A DNA stretch of 64,000 bases from Limnoperna fortunei (lineage: Eukaryota > Mollusca > Bivalvia > Mytilida > Modiolidae), in assembly GCA_944474755.1 (NCBI GenBank), contig OX104122.1:6783223-6847222 (forward strand). Reading direction: 5' to 3'. The translations under genes were made by a program, and so were the position numbers. The notes under the pieces were generated by a model, which was not told where the DNA came from, made no database searches, and worked only from the letters and a program-made list of their open reading frames with translations. Shown here piece after piece: positions 15,001 through 30,591 of this stretch (positions are counted from its first letter, which is position 1; every line of letters starts with the position of its first letter).

Positions 15001-18000
15001 AAAGTGATTATTATGCACATGATTTAACAAAACCTGTTCAATAGATGGTTTGTAAATGTATAATAAGGATCAAAATATCCAACTTAAAAGAGAAAACAGA
15101 TTTCCTTTACTTAAGTAGAATTTTTTGTGGAAGTTAGTGTTATCAACAGCCTTTGACTGAAATATTGGTACTTTTATTTTGCACTAATTGAAGGTATAAA
15201 ACAGGTTAAATTAAAATTTGTTCATTTATTTGTACTTGTTTAGTAGGTTTTCTTGTCTAAAAGCACCATCTTGTTAATTTGAAGCCACGTTGAAACAATT
15301 TAGGGGACAATATGGCATAGTTTAAAAGATGGAGTGGTCAGCTATTGAAAGCCACCATATCTTAGTGTGCCAGCATAGATTGGGCTGGCCAATAGTATAA
15401 TATAAGGCTAGTGCATTTAAAAGGTATCTGTTATAGAACTTTGATATTATTTTCTTATTTAAAAGTGCAGGGGCAGTGACAGATATGCAAATTTTTATTC
15501 TGAAGATGTCTTCAAACACATGTTATATACATATGCAATTTTTCTCCTTGGGTAGGGCTAAAGAATAGAAGAATTTTTCAAGAACACTTTGAATACCAAT
15601 ATATCTTTTATTGATTTTAATTCAAATATGACCTATGTACTTGATGTAGAAATATTGGCTAAATTGGTTCTCTTGCAAACTTGGTATAGGCATAACAGTA
15701 GTAAATGTGTACCAGTAACAAGTTACCAGATTGTGTACCCTACATTAAGTACAGTACTGAATACTTCGTTGTGTTCTGATTTGGTAAATAGTGGTTAGAT
15801 GTGTACAATTTTTTAGCTGTAAGCTCCTGCATCAATTAAGTTTTAAAAAGTGGTAAAATTTTTCTCAGATCTTGCAAGATAAAATTTTGGTAATTTTTTA
15901 AACAATGTAGTATTTTTACATTCACTGCATTAGAAATTGCATGTAAAAGTGGGAGCGTCTCAAAATGTTCTAACTAGCGAAAAAAGGAATTGGTCACGGA
16001 TATATATGGCATATATTTTTTAAATGGAAAATGAAAGTTTATTAATTTCCTAGTGCAGGTAAATGCTGATCAATGTTAGAAAGGTATGCAAATCACAGAA
16101 ATGTTAGTGTTTTCGACTATAGCAAAAGCATTTACTACTGTGCTACCTATATGTCAGATGATGTTTTGTGGATTTTTATTTCTGAGAGTAAATCAAGGTT
16201 ATTTTTTGCATAGATTGTGGTATCTCTTGTTGAAACTAACTGAAGGCAGTACTCAAAAAGAAGGTATTGTCTAATGGACACTATAAAAACTGCTAAGTCA
16301 GCACTTTTTGCATTTTTCTATATACACATATTAAAAAACCACACACAATCACAGGAAAGTGTTCTCCTGTCTTTATTCCATTTGAACTTTCTTTCTGTAT
16401 GGTCATCTTTACTTTTCGCAATGAATTGGGCATATTCATGGGCATAAAATTAAATTTCGAAAAAAAAATAGACCAAAAATAAGGTAAATTTTAAACCGAA
16501 CTGATCAGTTTGAACTTTGGATCAATTTCTCCCAAAGTTTTGATATGACAATGAAAACCTTTGGCTGAAAACTAGATTTTGTCCCCAATTGCTGAACTTA
16601 GGGCCACATTTAAGCAAATTAATAGGAAGCAAGTTCAAATTTGTTTAAAATTTTAGTCCAAAATAAGCAAAAAGTAGCCAAAAATGGTAATTTATTGTCT
16701 ATAAAAGTGATTATTATGCACATGATTTAACAAAACCTGTTCAATAGATGGTTTGTAAATGCATAATAAGGATCAAAATATCCAACTTAAAAGAGAAAAC
16801 AGATTTCCTTTACTTAAGTAGAATTTTTTGTGGAAGTAAGTGTTATCAACAGCCTTTGACTGAAATATTGGTACTTTTATTTTGCACTAATTGAAGGTAT
16901 AAAACAGGTTAAATTAAAATTTGTTCATTTATTTGTACTTGTTTAGTAGGTTTTCTTGTCTAAAAGCACCATCTTGTTAATTTGAAGCCACGTTGAAACA
17001 ATTTAGGGGACAATATGGCATAGTTTAAAAGATGGAGTGGTCAGCTATTGAAAGCCACCATATCTTAGTGTGCCAGCATAGATTGGGCTGGCCAATAGTA
17101 TAATATAAGGCTAGTGCATTTAAAAGGTATCTGTTATAGAACTTTGATATTATTTTCTTATTTAAAAGTGCAGGGGCAGTGACAGATATGCAAATTTTTA
17201 TTCTGAAGATGTCTTCAAACACATGTTATATACATATGCAATTTTTCTCCTTGGGTAGGGCTAAAGAATAGAAGAATTTTTCAAGAACACTTTGAATACC
17301 AATATATCTTTTATTGATTTTAATTCAAATATGACCTATGTACTTGATGTAGAAATATTGGCTAAATTGGTTCTCTTGCAAATTTGGTATAGGCATAAGA
17401 GTAGTAAATGTGTACCAGTAACAAGTTACCAGATTGTGTACCCTACATTAAGTACAGTACTGAATACTTCGTTGTGTTCTGATTTGGTAAATAGTGGTTA
17501 GATGTGTACAATTTTTTAGCTGTAAGCTCCTGCATCAATTAAGTTTTAAAAAGTGGTAAAATTTTTCTCAGATCTTGCAAGATAAAATTTTGGTAATTTT
17601 TTAAACAATGTAGTATTTTTACATTCACTGCATTAGAAATTGCATGTAAAAGTGGGAGCGTCTCAAAATGTTCTAACTAGCGAAAAAAGGAATTGGTCAC
17701 GGATATATATGGCATATATTTTTTAAATGGAAAATGAAAGTTTATTAATTTCCTAGTGCAGGTAAATGCTGATCAATGTTAGAAAGGTATGCAAATCACA
17801 GAAATGTTAGTGTTTTCGACTATAGCAAAAGCATTTACTACTGTGCTACCTATATGTCAGATGATGTTTTGTGGATTTTTATTTCTGAGAGTAAATCAAG
17901 GTTATTTTTTGCATAGATTGTGGTATCTCTTGTTGAAACTAACTGAAGGCAGTACTCAAAAAGAAGGTATTGTCTAATGGACACTATAAAAACTGCTAAG

Positions 18001-21000
18001 TCAGCACTTTTTGCATTTTTCTATATACACATATTAAAAAACCACACACAATCACAGGAAAGTGTTCTCCTGTCTTTATTCCATTTGAACTTTCTTTCTG
18101 TATGGTCATCTTTACTTTTCGCAATGAATTGGGCATATTCATGGGCATAAAATTAAATTTCGAAAAAAAAATAGACCAAAAATAAGGTAAATTTTAAACC
18201 GCACTGATCAGTTTGAACTTTGGATCAATTTCTCCCAAAGTTTTGATATGACAATGAAAACCTTTGGCTGAAAACTAGATTTTGTCCCCAATTGCTGAAC
18301 TTAGGGCCACATTTAAGCAAATTAATAGGAAGCAAGTTCAAATTTTTTTAAAATTTTAGTCCAAAATAAGCAAAAATTAGCCAAAAATGGTAATTTATTG
18401 TCTATAAAAGTGATTATTATGCACATGATTTAACAAAACCTGTTCAATAGATGGTTTGTAAATGCATAATAAGGATCAAAATATCCAACTTAAAAGAGAA
18501 AACAGATTTCCTTTACTTAAGTAGAATTTTTTGTGGAAGTAAGTGTTATCAACAGCCTTTGACTGAAATATTGGTACTTTTATTTTGCACTAATTGAAGG
18601 TATAAAACAGGTTAAATTAAAATTTGTTCATTTATTTGTACTTGTTTAGTAGGTTTTCTTGTCTAAAAGCACCATCTTGTTAATTTGAAGCCACGTTGAA
18701 ACAATTTAGGGGACAATATGGCATAGTTTAAAAGATGGAGTGGTCAGCTATTGAAAGCCACCATATCTTAGTGTGCCAGCATAGATTGGGCTGGCCAATA
18801 GTATAATATAAGGCTAGTGCATTTAAAAGGTATCTGTTATAGAACTTTGATATTATTTTCTTATTTAAAAGTGCAGGGGCAGTGACAGATATGCAAATTT
18901 TTATTCTGAAGATGTCTTCAAACACATGTTATATACATATGCAATTTTTCTCCTTGGGTAGGGCTAAAGAATAGAAGAATTTTTCAAGAACACTTTGAAT
19001 ACCAATATATCTTTTATTGATTTTAATTCAAATATGACCTATGTACTTGATGTAGAAATATTGGCTAAATTGGTTCTCTTGCAAACTTGGTATAGGCATA
19101 ACAGTAGTAAATGTGTACCAGTAACAAGTTACCAGATTGTGTACCCTACATTAAGTACAGTACTGAATACTTCGTTGTGTTCTGATTTGGTAAATAGTGG
19201 TTAGATGTGTACAATTTTTAGCTGTAAGCTCCTGCATCAATTAAGTTTTAAAAAGTGGTAAAATTTTTCTCAGATCTTGCAAGATAAAATTTTGGTAATT
19301 TTTTAAACAATGTAGTATTTTTACATTCACTGCATTAGAAATTGCATGTAAAAGTGGGAGCGTCTCAAAATGTTCTAACTAGCGAAAAAAGGAATTGGTC
19401 ACGGATATATATGGCATATATTTTTTAAATGGAAAATGAAAGTTTATTAATTTCCTACTGCAGGTAAATGCTGATCAATGTTAGAAAGGTATGCAAATCA
19501 CAGAAATGTTAGTGTTTTCGACTATAGCAAAAGCATTTACTACTGTGCTACCTATATGTCAGATGATGTTTTGTGGATTTTTATTTCTGAGAGTAAATCA
19601 AGGTTATTTTTTGCATAGATTGTGGTATCTCTTGTTGAAACTAACTGAAGGCAGTACTCAAAAAGAAGGTATTGTCTAATGGACACTATAAAAACTGCTA
19701 AGTCAGCACTTTTTGCATTTTTCTATATACACATATTAAAAAACCACACACAATCACAGGAAAGTGTTCTCCTGTCTTTATTCCATTTGAACTTTCTTTC
19801 TGTATGGTCATCTTTACTTTTCGCAATGAATTGGGCATATTCATGGGCATAAAATTAAATTTCGAAAAAAAAATAGACCAAAAATAAGGTAAATTTTAAA
19901 CCGCACTGATCAGTTTGAACTTTGGATCAATTTCTCCCAAAGTTTTGATATGACAATGAAAACCTTTGGCTGAAAACTAGATTTTGTCCCCAATTGCTGA
20001 ACTTAGGGCCACATTTAAGCAAATTAATAGGAAGCAAGTTCAAATTTTTTTTTAAAATTTTAGTCCAAAATAAGCAAAAATTAGCCAAAAATGGTAATTT
20101 ATTGTCTATAAAAGTGATTATTATGCACATGATTTAACAAAACCTGTTCAATAGATGGTTTGTAAATGCATAATAAGGATCAAAATATCCAACTTAAAAG
20201 AGAAAACAGATTTCCTTTACTTAAGTAGAATTTTTTGTGGAAGTTAGTGTTATCAACAGCCTTTGACTGAAATATTGGTACTTTTATTTTGCACTAATTG
20301 AAGGTATAAAACAGGTTAAATTAAAATTTGTTCATTTATTTGTACTTGTTTAGTAGGTTTTCTTGTCTAAAAGCACCATCTTGTTAATTTGAAGCCACGT
20401 TGAAACAATTTAGGGGACAATATGGCATAGTTTAAAAGATGGAGTGGTCAGCTATTGAAAGCCACCATATCTTAGTGTGCCAGCATAGATTGGGCTGGCC
20501 AATAGTATAATATAAGGCTAGTGCATTTAAAAGGTATATGTTATAGAACTTTGATATTATTTTCTTATTTAAAAGTGCAGGGGCAGTGACAGATATGCAA
20601 ATTTTTATTCTGAAGATGTCTTCAAACACATGTTATATACATATGCAATTTTTCTCCTTGGGTAGGGCTAAAGAATAGAAGAATTTTTCAAGAACACTTT
20701 GAATACCAATATATCTTTTATTGATTTTAATTCAAATATGACCTATGTACTTGATGTAGAAATATTGGCTAAATTGGTTCTCTTGCAAACTTGGTATAGG
20801 CATAACAGTAGTAAATGTGTACCAGTAACAAGTTACCAGATTGTGTACCCTACATTAAGTACAGTACTGAATACTTCGTTGTGTTCTGATTTGGTAAATA
20901 GTGGTTAGATGTGTACAATTTTTTAGCTGTAAGCTCCTGCATCAATTAAGTTTTAAAAAGTGGTAAAATTTTTCTCAGATCTTGCAAGATAAAATTTTGG

Positions 21001-24000
21001 TAATTTTTTAAACAATGTAGTATTTTTACATTCACTGCATTAGAAATTGCATGTAAAAGTGGGAGCGTCTCAAAATGTTCTAACTAGCGAAAAAAGGAAT
21101 TGGTCACGGATATATATGGCATATATTTTTTAAATGGAAAATGAAAGTTTATTAATTTCCTAGTGCAGGTAAATGCTGATCAATGTTAGAAAGGTATGCA
21201 AATCACAGAAATGTTAGTGTTTTCGACTATAGCAAAAGCATTTACTACTGTGCTACCTATATGTCAGATGATGTTTTGTGGATTTTTATTTCTGAGAGTA
21301 AATCAAGGTTATTTTTTGCATAGATTGTGGTATCTCTTGTTGAAACTAACTGAAGGCAGTACTCAAAAAGAAGGTATTGTCTAATGGACACTATAAAAAC
21401 TGCTAAGTCAGCACTTTTTGCATTTTTCTATATACACATATTAAAAAGCCACACACAATCACAGGAAAGTGTTCTCCTGTCTTTATTCCATTTGAACTTT
21501 CTTTCTGTATGGTCATCTTTACTTTTCGCAATGAATTGGGCATATTCATGGGCATAAAATTAAATTTCGAAAAAAAATAGACCAAAAATAAGGTAAATTT
21601 TAAACCGCACTGATCAGTTTGAACTTTGGATCAATTTCTCCCAAAGTTTTGATATGACAATGAAAACCTTTGGCTGAAAACTAGATTTTGTCCCCAATTG
21701 CTGAACTTAGGGCCACATTTAAGCAAATTAATAGGAAGCAAGTTCAAATTTTTTTAAAATTTTAGTCCAAAATAAGCAAAAATTAGCCAAAAATGGTAAT
21801 TTATTAAAGTGATTATTATGCACATGATTTAACAAAACCTGTTCAATAGATGGTTTGTAAATGCATAATAAGGATCAAAATATCCAACTTAAAAGAGAAA
21901 ACAGATTTCCTTTACTTAAGTAGAATTTTTTGTGGAAGTAAGTGTTATCAACAGCCTCTGACTGAAATATTGGTACTTTTATTTTGCACTAATTGAAGGT
22001 ATAAAACAGGTTAAATTAAAATTTGTTCATTTATTTGTACTTGTTTAGTAGGTTTTCTTGTCTAAAAGCACCATCTTGTTAATTTGAAGCCACGTTGAAA
22101 CAAGTTAGGGGACAATATGGCATAGTTTAAAAGATGGAGTGGTCAGCTATTGAAAGCCACCATATCTTAGTGTGCCAGCATAGATTGGGCTGGCCAATAG
22201 TATAATATAAGGCTAGTGCATTTAAAAGGTATCTGTTATAGAACTTTGATATTATTTTCTTATTTAAAAGTGCAGGGGCAGTGACAGATATGCAAATTTT
22301 TATTCTGAAGATGTCTTCAAACACATGTTATATACATATGCAATTTTTCTCCTTCGGTAGGGCTAAAGAATAGAAGAATTTTTCAAGAACACTTTGAATA
22401 CCAATATATCTTTTATTGATTTTAATTCAAATATGACCTATGTACTTGATGTAGAAATATTGGCTAAATTGGTTCTCTTGCAAACTTGGTATAGGCATAA
22501 CAGTAGTAAATGTGTACCAGTAACAAGTTACCAGATTGTGTACCCTACATTAAGTACAGTACTGAATACTTCGTTGTGTTCTGATTTGGTAAATAGTGGT
22601 TAGATGTGTACAATTTTTTAGCTGTAAGCTCCTGCATCAATTAAGTTTTAAAAAGTGGTAAAATTTTTCTCAGATCTTGCAAGATAAAATTTTGGTAATT
22701 TTTTAAACAATGTAGTATTTTTACATTCACTGCATTAGAAATTGCATGTAAAAGTGGGAGCGTCTCAAAATGTTCTAACTAGCGAAAAAAGGAATTGGTC
22801 ACGGATATATATGGCATATATTTTTTAAATGGAAAATGAAAGTTTATTAATTTCCTACTGCAGGTAAATGCTGATCAATGTTAGAAAGGTATGCAAATCA
22901 CAGAAATGTTAGTGTTTTCGACTATAGCAAAAGCATTTACTACTGTGCTACCTATATGTCAGATGATGTTTTGTGGATTTTTATTTCTGAGAGTAAATCA
23001 AGGTTATTTTTTGCATAGATTGTGGTATCTCTTGTTGAAACTAACTGAAGGCAGTACTCAAAAAGAAGGTATTGTCTAATGGACACTATAAAAACTGCTA
23101 AGTCAGCACTTTTTGCATTTTTCTATATACACATATTAAAAAACCACACACAATCACAGGAAAGTGTTCTCCTGTCTTTATTCCATTTGAACTTTCTTTC
23201 TGTATGGTCATCTTTACTTTTCGCAATGAATTGGGCATATTCATGGGCATAAAATTAAATTTCGAAAAAAAAAATAGACCAAAAATAAGGTAAATTTTAA
23301 ACCGCACTGATCAGTTTGAACTTTGGATCAATTTCTCCCAAAGTTTTGATATGACAATGAAAACCTTTGGCTGAAAACTAGATTTTGTCCCCAATTGCTG
23401 AACTTAGGGCCACATTTAAGCAAATTAATAGGAAGCAAGTTCAAATTTTTTTAAAATTTTAGTCCAAAATAAGCAAAAATTAGCCAAAAATGGTAATTTA
23501 TTGTCTATAAAAGTGATTATTATGCACATGATTTAACAAAACCTGTTCAATAGATGGTTTGTAAATGCATAATAAGGATCAAAATATCCAACTTAAAAGA
23601 GAAAACAGATTTCCTTTACTTAAGTAGAATTTTTTGTGGAAGTAAGTGTTATCAACAGCCTTTGACTGAAATATTGGTACTTTTATTTTGCACTAATTGA
23701 AGGTATAAAACAGGTTAAATTAAAATTTGTTCATTTATTTGTACTTGTTTAGTAGGTTTTCTTGTCTAAAAGCACCATCTTGTTAATTTGAAGCCACGTT
23801 GAAACAATTTAGGGGACAATATGGCATAGTTTAAAAGATGGAGTGGTCAGCTATTGAAAGCCACCATATCTTAGTGTGCCAGCATAGATTGGGCTGGCCA
23901 ATAGTATAATATAAGGCTAGTGCATTTAAAAGGTATCTGTTATAGAACTTTGATATTATTTTCTTATTTAAAAGTGCAGGGGCAGTGACAGATATGCAAA

Positions 24001-25539
24001 TTTTTATTCTGAAGATGTCTTCAAACACATGTTATATACATATGCAATTTTTCTCCTTGGGTAGGGCTAAAGAATAGAAGAATTTTTCAAGAACACTTTG
24101 AATACCAATATATCTTTTATTGATTTTAATTCAAATATGACCTATGTACTTGATGTAGAAATATTGGCTAAATTGGTTCTCTTGCAAACTTGGTATAGGC
24201 ATAACAGTAGTAAATGTGTACCAGTAACAAGTTACCAGATTGTGTACCCTACATTAAGTACAGTACTGAATACTTCGTTGTGTTCTGATTTGGTAAATAG
24301 TGGTTAGATGTGTACAATTTTTTAGCTGTAAGCTCCTGCATCAATTAAGTTTTAAAAAGTGGTAAAATTTTTCTCAGATCTTGCAAGATAAAATTTTGGT
24401 AATTTTTTAAACAATGTAGTATTTTTACATTCACTGCATTAGAAATTGCATGTAAAAGTGGGAGCGTCTCAAAATGTTCTAACTAGCGAAAAAAGGAATT
24501 GGTCACGGATATATATGGCATATATTTTTTAAATGGAAAATGAAAGTTTATTAATTTCCTAGTGCAGGTAAATGCTGATCAATGTTAGAAAGGTATGCAA
24601 ATCACAGAAATGTTAGTGTTTTCGACTATAGCAAAAGCATTTACTACTGTGCTACCTATATGTCAGATGATGTTTTGTGGATTTTTATTTCTGAGAGTAA
24701 ATCAAGGTTATTTTTTGCATAGATTGTGGTATCTCTTGTTGAAACTAACTGAAGGCAGTACTCAAAAAGAAGGTATTGTCTAATGGACACTATAAAAACT
24801 GCTAAGTCAGCACTTTTTGCATTTTTCTATATACACATATTAAAAAACCACACACAATCACAGGAAAGTGTTCTCCTGTCTTTATTCCATTTGAACTTTC
24901 TTTCTGTATGGTCATCTTTACTTTTCGCAATGAATTGGGCATATTCATGGGCATAAAATTAAATTTCGAAAAAAATAGACCAAAAATAAGGTAAATTTTA
25001 AACCGCACTGATCAGTTTGAACTTTGGATCAATTTCTCCCAAAGTTTTGATATGACAATGAAAACCTTTGGCTGAAAACTAGATTTTGTCCCCAATTGCT
25101 GAACTTAGGGCCACATTTAAGCAAATTAATAGGAAGCAAGTTCAATTTTTTTAAAAATTTTAGTCCAAAATAAGCAAAAATTAGCCAAAAATGGTAATTT
25201 ATTGTCTATAAAAGTGATTATTATGCACATGATTTAACAAAACCTGTTCAATAGATGGTTTGTAAATGCATAATAAGGATCAAAATATCCAACTTAAAAG
25301 AGAAAACAGATTTCCTTTACTTAAGTAGAATTTTTTGTGGAAGTTAGTGTTATCAACAGCCTTTGACTGAAATATTGGTACTTTTATTTTGCACTAATTG
25401 AAGGTATAAAACAGGTTAAATTAAAATTTGTTCATTTATTTTTACTTGTTTAGTAGGTTTTCTTGTCTAAAAGCACCATCTTGTTAATTTGAAGCCACGT
25501 TGAAACAATTTAGGGACAATATGGCATAGTTTAAAAGAT

Positions 25540-27187
25540 GGAGTGGTCAGCTATTGAAAGCCACCATATCTTAGTGTGCCAGCATAGATTGGGCTGGCCA
25601 ATAGTATAATATAAGGCTAGTGCATTTAAAAGGTATCTGTTATAGAACTTTGATATTATTTTCTTATTTAAAAGTGCAGGGGCAGTGACAGATATGCAAA
25701 TTTTTATTCTGAAGATGTCTTCAAACACATGTTATATACATATGCAATTTTTCTCCTTGGGTAGGGCTAAAGAATAGAAGAATTTTTCAAGAACACTTTG
25801 AATACCAATATATCTTTTATTGATTTTAATTCAAATATGACCTATGTACTTGATGTAGAAATATTGGCTAAATTGGTTCTCTTGCAAACTTGGTATAGGC
25901 ATAACAGTAGTAAATGTGTACCAGTAACAAGTTACCAGATTGTGTACCCTACATTAAGTACAGTACTGAATACTTCGTTGTGTTCTGATTTGGTAAATAG
26001 TGGTTAGATGTGTACAATTTTTTAGCTGTAAGCTCCTGCATCAATTAAGTTTTAAAAAGTGGTAAAATTTTTCTCAGATCTTGCAAGATAAAATTTTGGT
26101 AATTTTTTAAACAATGTAGTATTTTTACATTAAATGCATTAGAAATTGCATGTACAAGTGGGAGCGTCTCAAAATGTTCTAACTAGCGAAAAAAGGAATT
26201 GGTCACGGATATATATGGCATATATTTTTTAAATGGACAATGAAAGTTTATTAATTTCCTAGTGCAGGTAAATGCTGATCAATGTTAGAAAGTATCTACC
26301 AATATGTCAGATGATGTTTTGTGGATTTTTATTTCTGAGAGTAAATCAAGGTTATTTTTTGCATAGATTGTGGTATCTCTTGTTGAAACTAACTGAAGGC
26401 AGTACTCAAAAAGAAGGTATTGTCTAATGGACACTATAAAAACTGCTAAGTCAGCACTTTTTGCATTTTTCTATATACACATATTAAAAAACCACACACA
26501 ATCACAGGAAAGTGTTCTCCTGTCTTTATTCCATTTGAACTTTCTTTCTGTATGGTCATCTTTACTTTTCGCAATGAATTGGGCATATTCATGGGCATAA
26601 AATTAAATTTCGAAAAAAAAAATAGACCAAAAATAAGGTAAATTTTAAACCGCACTGATCAGTTTGAACTTTGGATCAATTTCTCCCAAAGTTTTGATAT
26701 GACAATGAAAACCATTGGCTGAAAACTAGATTTTGTCCCCAATTGCTGAACTTAGGGCCACATTTAAGCAAATTAATAGGAAGCAAGTTCAAATTTGTTT
26801 AAAATTTTAGTCCAAAATAAGCAAAAATTAGCCAAAAATGGTAATTTATTGTCTATAAAAGTGATTATTATGCACATGATTTAACAAAACCTGTTCAATA
26901 GATGGTTTGTAAATGCATAATAAGGATCAAAATATCCAACTTAAAAGAGAAAACAGATTTCCTTTACTTAAGTAGAATTTTTTGTGGAAGTAAGTGTTAT
27001 CAACAGCCTTTGACTGAAATATTGGTACTTTTATTTTGCACTAATTGAAGGTATAAAACAGGTTAAATTAAAATTTGTTCATTTATTTGTACTTGTTTAG
27101 TAGGTTTTCTTGTCTAAAAGCACCATCTTGTTAATTTGAAGCCACGTTGAAACAATTTAGGGGACAATATGGCATAGTTTAAAAGAT
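25540..27187. repeat. Macrosatellite unit with internal 56-bp deletion (first)
   Basis: Around 26290-26301 the text after GTTAGAAA jumps directly to a TACC-ATATGTCAG context. About 61 bp of the standard unit are replaced by ~5 bp. The missing piece contains one of the two ATGCAAAT octamers and the start of the 62-codon ORF. This copy also has private changes (TTAAATGCATT near 26130, ACAATGAAAG near 26237, ACCAATATG near 26298). Confidence 0.9.
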
Positions 27188-30100
27188 GGAGTGGTCAGCT
27201 ATTGACAGCCACCATATCTTAGTGTGCCAGCATAGATTGGGCTGGCCAATAGTATAATATAAGGCTAGTGCATTTAAAAGGTATCTGTTATAGAACTTTG
27301 ATATTATTTTCTTATTTAAAAGTGCAGGGGCAGTGACAGATATGCAAATTTTTATTCTGAAGATGTCTTCAAACACATGTTATATACATATGCAATTTTT
27401 CTCCTTGGGTAGGGCTAAAGAATAGAAGAATTTTTCAAGAACACTTTGAATACCAATATATCTTTTATTGATTTTAATTCAAATATGACCTATGTACTTG
27501 ATGTAGAAATATTGGCTAAATTGGTTCTCTTGCAAACTTGGTATAGGCATAACAGTAGTAAATGTGTACCAGTAACAAGTTACCAGATTGTGTACCCTAC
27601 ATTAAGTACAGTACTGAATACTTCGTTGTGTTCTGATTTGGTAAATAGTGGTTAGATGTGTACAATTTTTTAGCTGTAAGCTCCTGCATCAATTAAGTTT
27701 TAAAAAGTGGTAAAATTTTTCTCAGATCTTGCAAGATAAAATTTTGGTAATTTTTTAAACAATGTAGTATTTTTACATTCACTGCATTAGAAATTGCATG
27801 TAAAAGTGGGAGCGTCTCAAAATGTTCTAACTAGCGAAAAAAGGAATTGGTCACGGATATATATGGCATATATTTTTTTAAATGGAAAATGAAAGTTTAT
27901 TAATTTCCTAGTGCAGGTAAATGCTGATCAATGTTAGAAAGGTATGCAAATCACAGAAATGTTAGTGTTTTCGACTATAGCAAAAGCATTTACTACTGTG
28001 CTACCTATATGTCAGATGATGTTTTGTGGATTTTTATTTCTGAGAGTAAATCAAGGTTATTTTTTGCATAGATTGTGGTATCTCTTGTTGAAACTAACTG
28101 AAGGCAGTACTCAAAAAGAAGGTATTGTCTAATGGACACTATAAAAACTGCTAAGTCAGCACTTTTTGCATTTTTCTATATACACATATTAAAAAACCAC
28201 ACACAATCACAGGAAAGTGTTCTCCTGTCTTTATTCCATTTGAACTTTCTTTCTGTATGGTCATCTTTACTTTTCGCAATGAATTGGGCATATTCATGGG
28301 CATAAAATTAAATTTCGAAAAAAAAATAGACCAAAAATAAGGTAAATTTTAAACCGCACTGATCAGTTTGAACTTTGGATCAATTTCTCCCAAAGTTTTG
28401 ATATGACAATGAAAACCTTTGGCTGAAAACTAGATTTTGTCCCCAATTGCTGAACTTAGGGCCACATTTAAGCAAATTAATAGGAAGCAAGTTCAAATTT
28501 TTTTAAAATTTTAGTCCAAAATAAGCAAAAATTAGCCAAAAATGGTAATTTATTGTCTATAAAAGTGATTATTATGCACATGATTTAACAAAACCTGTTC
28601 AATAGATGGTTTGTAAATGCATAATAAGGATCAAAATATCCAAACTTAAAAGAGAAAACAGATTTCCTTTACTTAAGTAGAATTTTTTGTGGAAGTAAGT
28701 GTTATCAACAGCCTTTGACTGAAATATTGGTACTTTTATTTTGCACTAATTGAAGGTATAAAACAGGTTAAATTAAAATTTGTTCATTTATTTGTACTTG
28801 TTTAGTAGGTTTTCTTGTCTAAAAGCACCATCTTGTTAATTTGAAGCCACGTTGAAACAATTTAGGGGACAATATGGCATAGTTTAAAAGATGGAGTGGT
28901 CAGCTATTGAAAGCCACCATATCTTAGTGTGCCAGCATAGATTGGGCTGGCCAATAGTATAATATAAGGCTAGTGCATTTAAAAGGTATCTGTTATAGAA
29001 CTTTGATATTATTTTCTTATTTAAAAGTGCAGGGGCAGTGACAGATATGCAAATTTTTATTCTGAAGATGTCTTCAAACACATGTTATATACATATGCAA
29101 TTTTTCTCCTTGGGTAGGGCTAAAGAATAGAAGAATTTTTCAAGAACACTTTGAATACCAATATATCTTTTATTGATTTTAATTCAAATATGACCTATGT
29201 ACTTGATGTAGAACTATTGGCTAAATTGGTTCTCTTGCAAACTTGGTATAGGCATAACAGTAGTAAATGTGTACCAGTAACAAGTTACCAGATTGTGTAC
29301 CCTACATTAAGTACAGTACTGAATACTTCGTTGTGTTCTGATTTGGTAAATAGTGGTTAGATGTGTACAATTTTTTAGCTGTAAGCTCCTGCATCAATTA
29401 AGTTTTAAAAAGTGGTAAAATTTTTCTCAGATCTTGCAAGATAAAATTTTGGTAATTTTTTAAACAATGTAGTATTTTTACATTCACTGCATTAGAAATT
29501 GCATGTAAAAGTGGGAGCGTCTCAAAATGTTCTAACTAGCGAAAAAAGGAATTGGTCACGGATATATATGGCATATATTTTTTAAATGGAAAATGAAAGT
29601 TTATTAATTTCCTACTGCAGGTAAATGCTGATCAATGTTAGAAAGGTATGCAAATCACAGAAATGTTAGTGTTTTCGACTATAGCAAAAGCATTTACTAC
29701 TGTGCTACCTATATGTCAGATGATGTTTTGTGGATTTTTATTTCTGAGAGTAAATCAAGGTTATTTTTTGCATAGATTGTGGTATCTCTTGTTGAAACTA
29801 ACTGAAGGCAGTACTCAAAAAGAAGGTATTGTCTAATGGACACTATAAAAACTGCTAAGTCAGCACTTTTTGCATTTTTCTATATACACATATTAAAAAA
29901 CCACACACAATCACAGGAAAGTGTTCTCCTGTCTTTATTCCATTTGAACTTTCTTTCTGTATGGTCATCTTTACTTTTCGCAATGAATTGGGCATATTCA
30001 TGGGCATAAAATTAAATTTCGAAAAAAATAGACCAAAAATAAGGTAAATTTTAAACCGCACTGATCAGTTTGAACTTTGGATCAATTTCTCCCAAAGTTT

Positions 30101-30591
30101 TGATATGACAATGAAAACCTTTGGCTGAAAACTAGATTTTGTCCCCAATTGCTGAACTTAGGGCCACATTTAAGCAAATTAATAGGAAGCAAGTTCAATT
30201 TTTTTTAAAATTTTAGTCCAAAATAAGCAAAAATTAGCCAAAAATGGTAATTTATTGTCTATAAAGTGATTATTATGCACATGATTTAACAAAACCTGTT
30301 CAATAGATGGTTTGTAAATGCATAATAAGGATCAAAATATCCAACTTAAAAGAGAAAACAGATTTCCTTTACTTAAGTAGAATTTTTTGTGGAAGTTAGT
30401 GTTATCAACAGCCTTTGACTGAAATATTGGTACTTTTATTTTGCACTAATTGAAGGTATAAAACAGGTTAAATTAAAATTTGTTCATTTATTTGTACTTG
30501 TTTAGTAGGTTTTCTTGTCTAAAAGCACCATCTTGTTAATTTGAAGCCACGTTGAAACAATTTAGGGACAATATGGCATAGTTTAAAAGAT

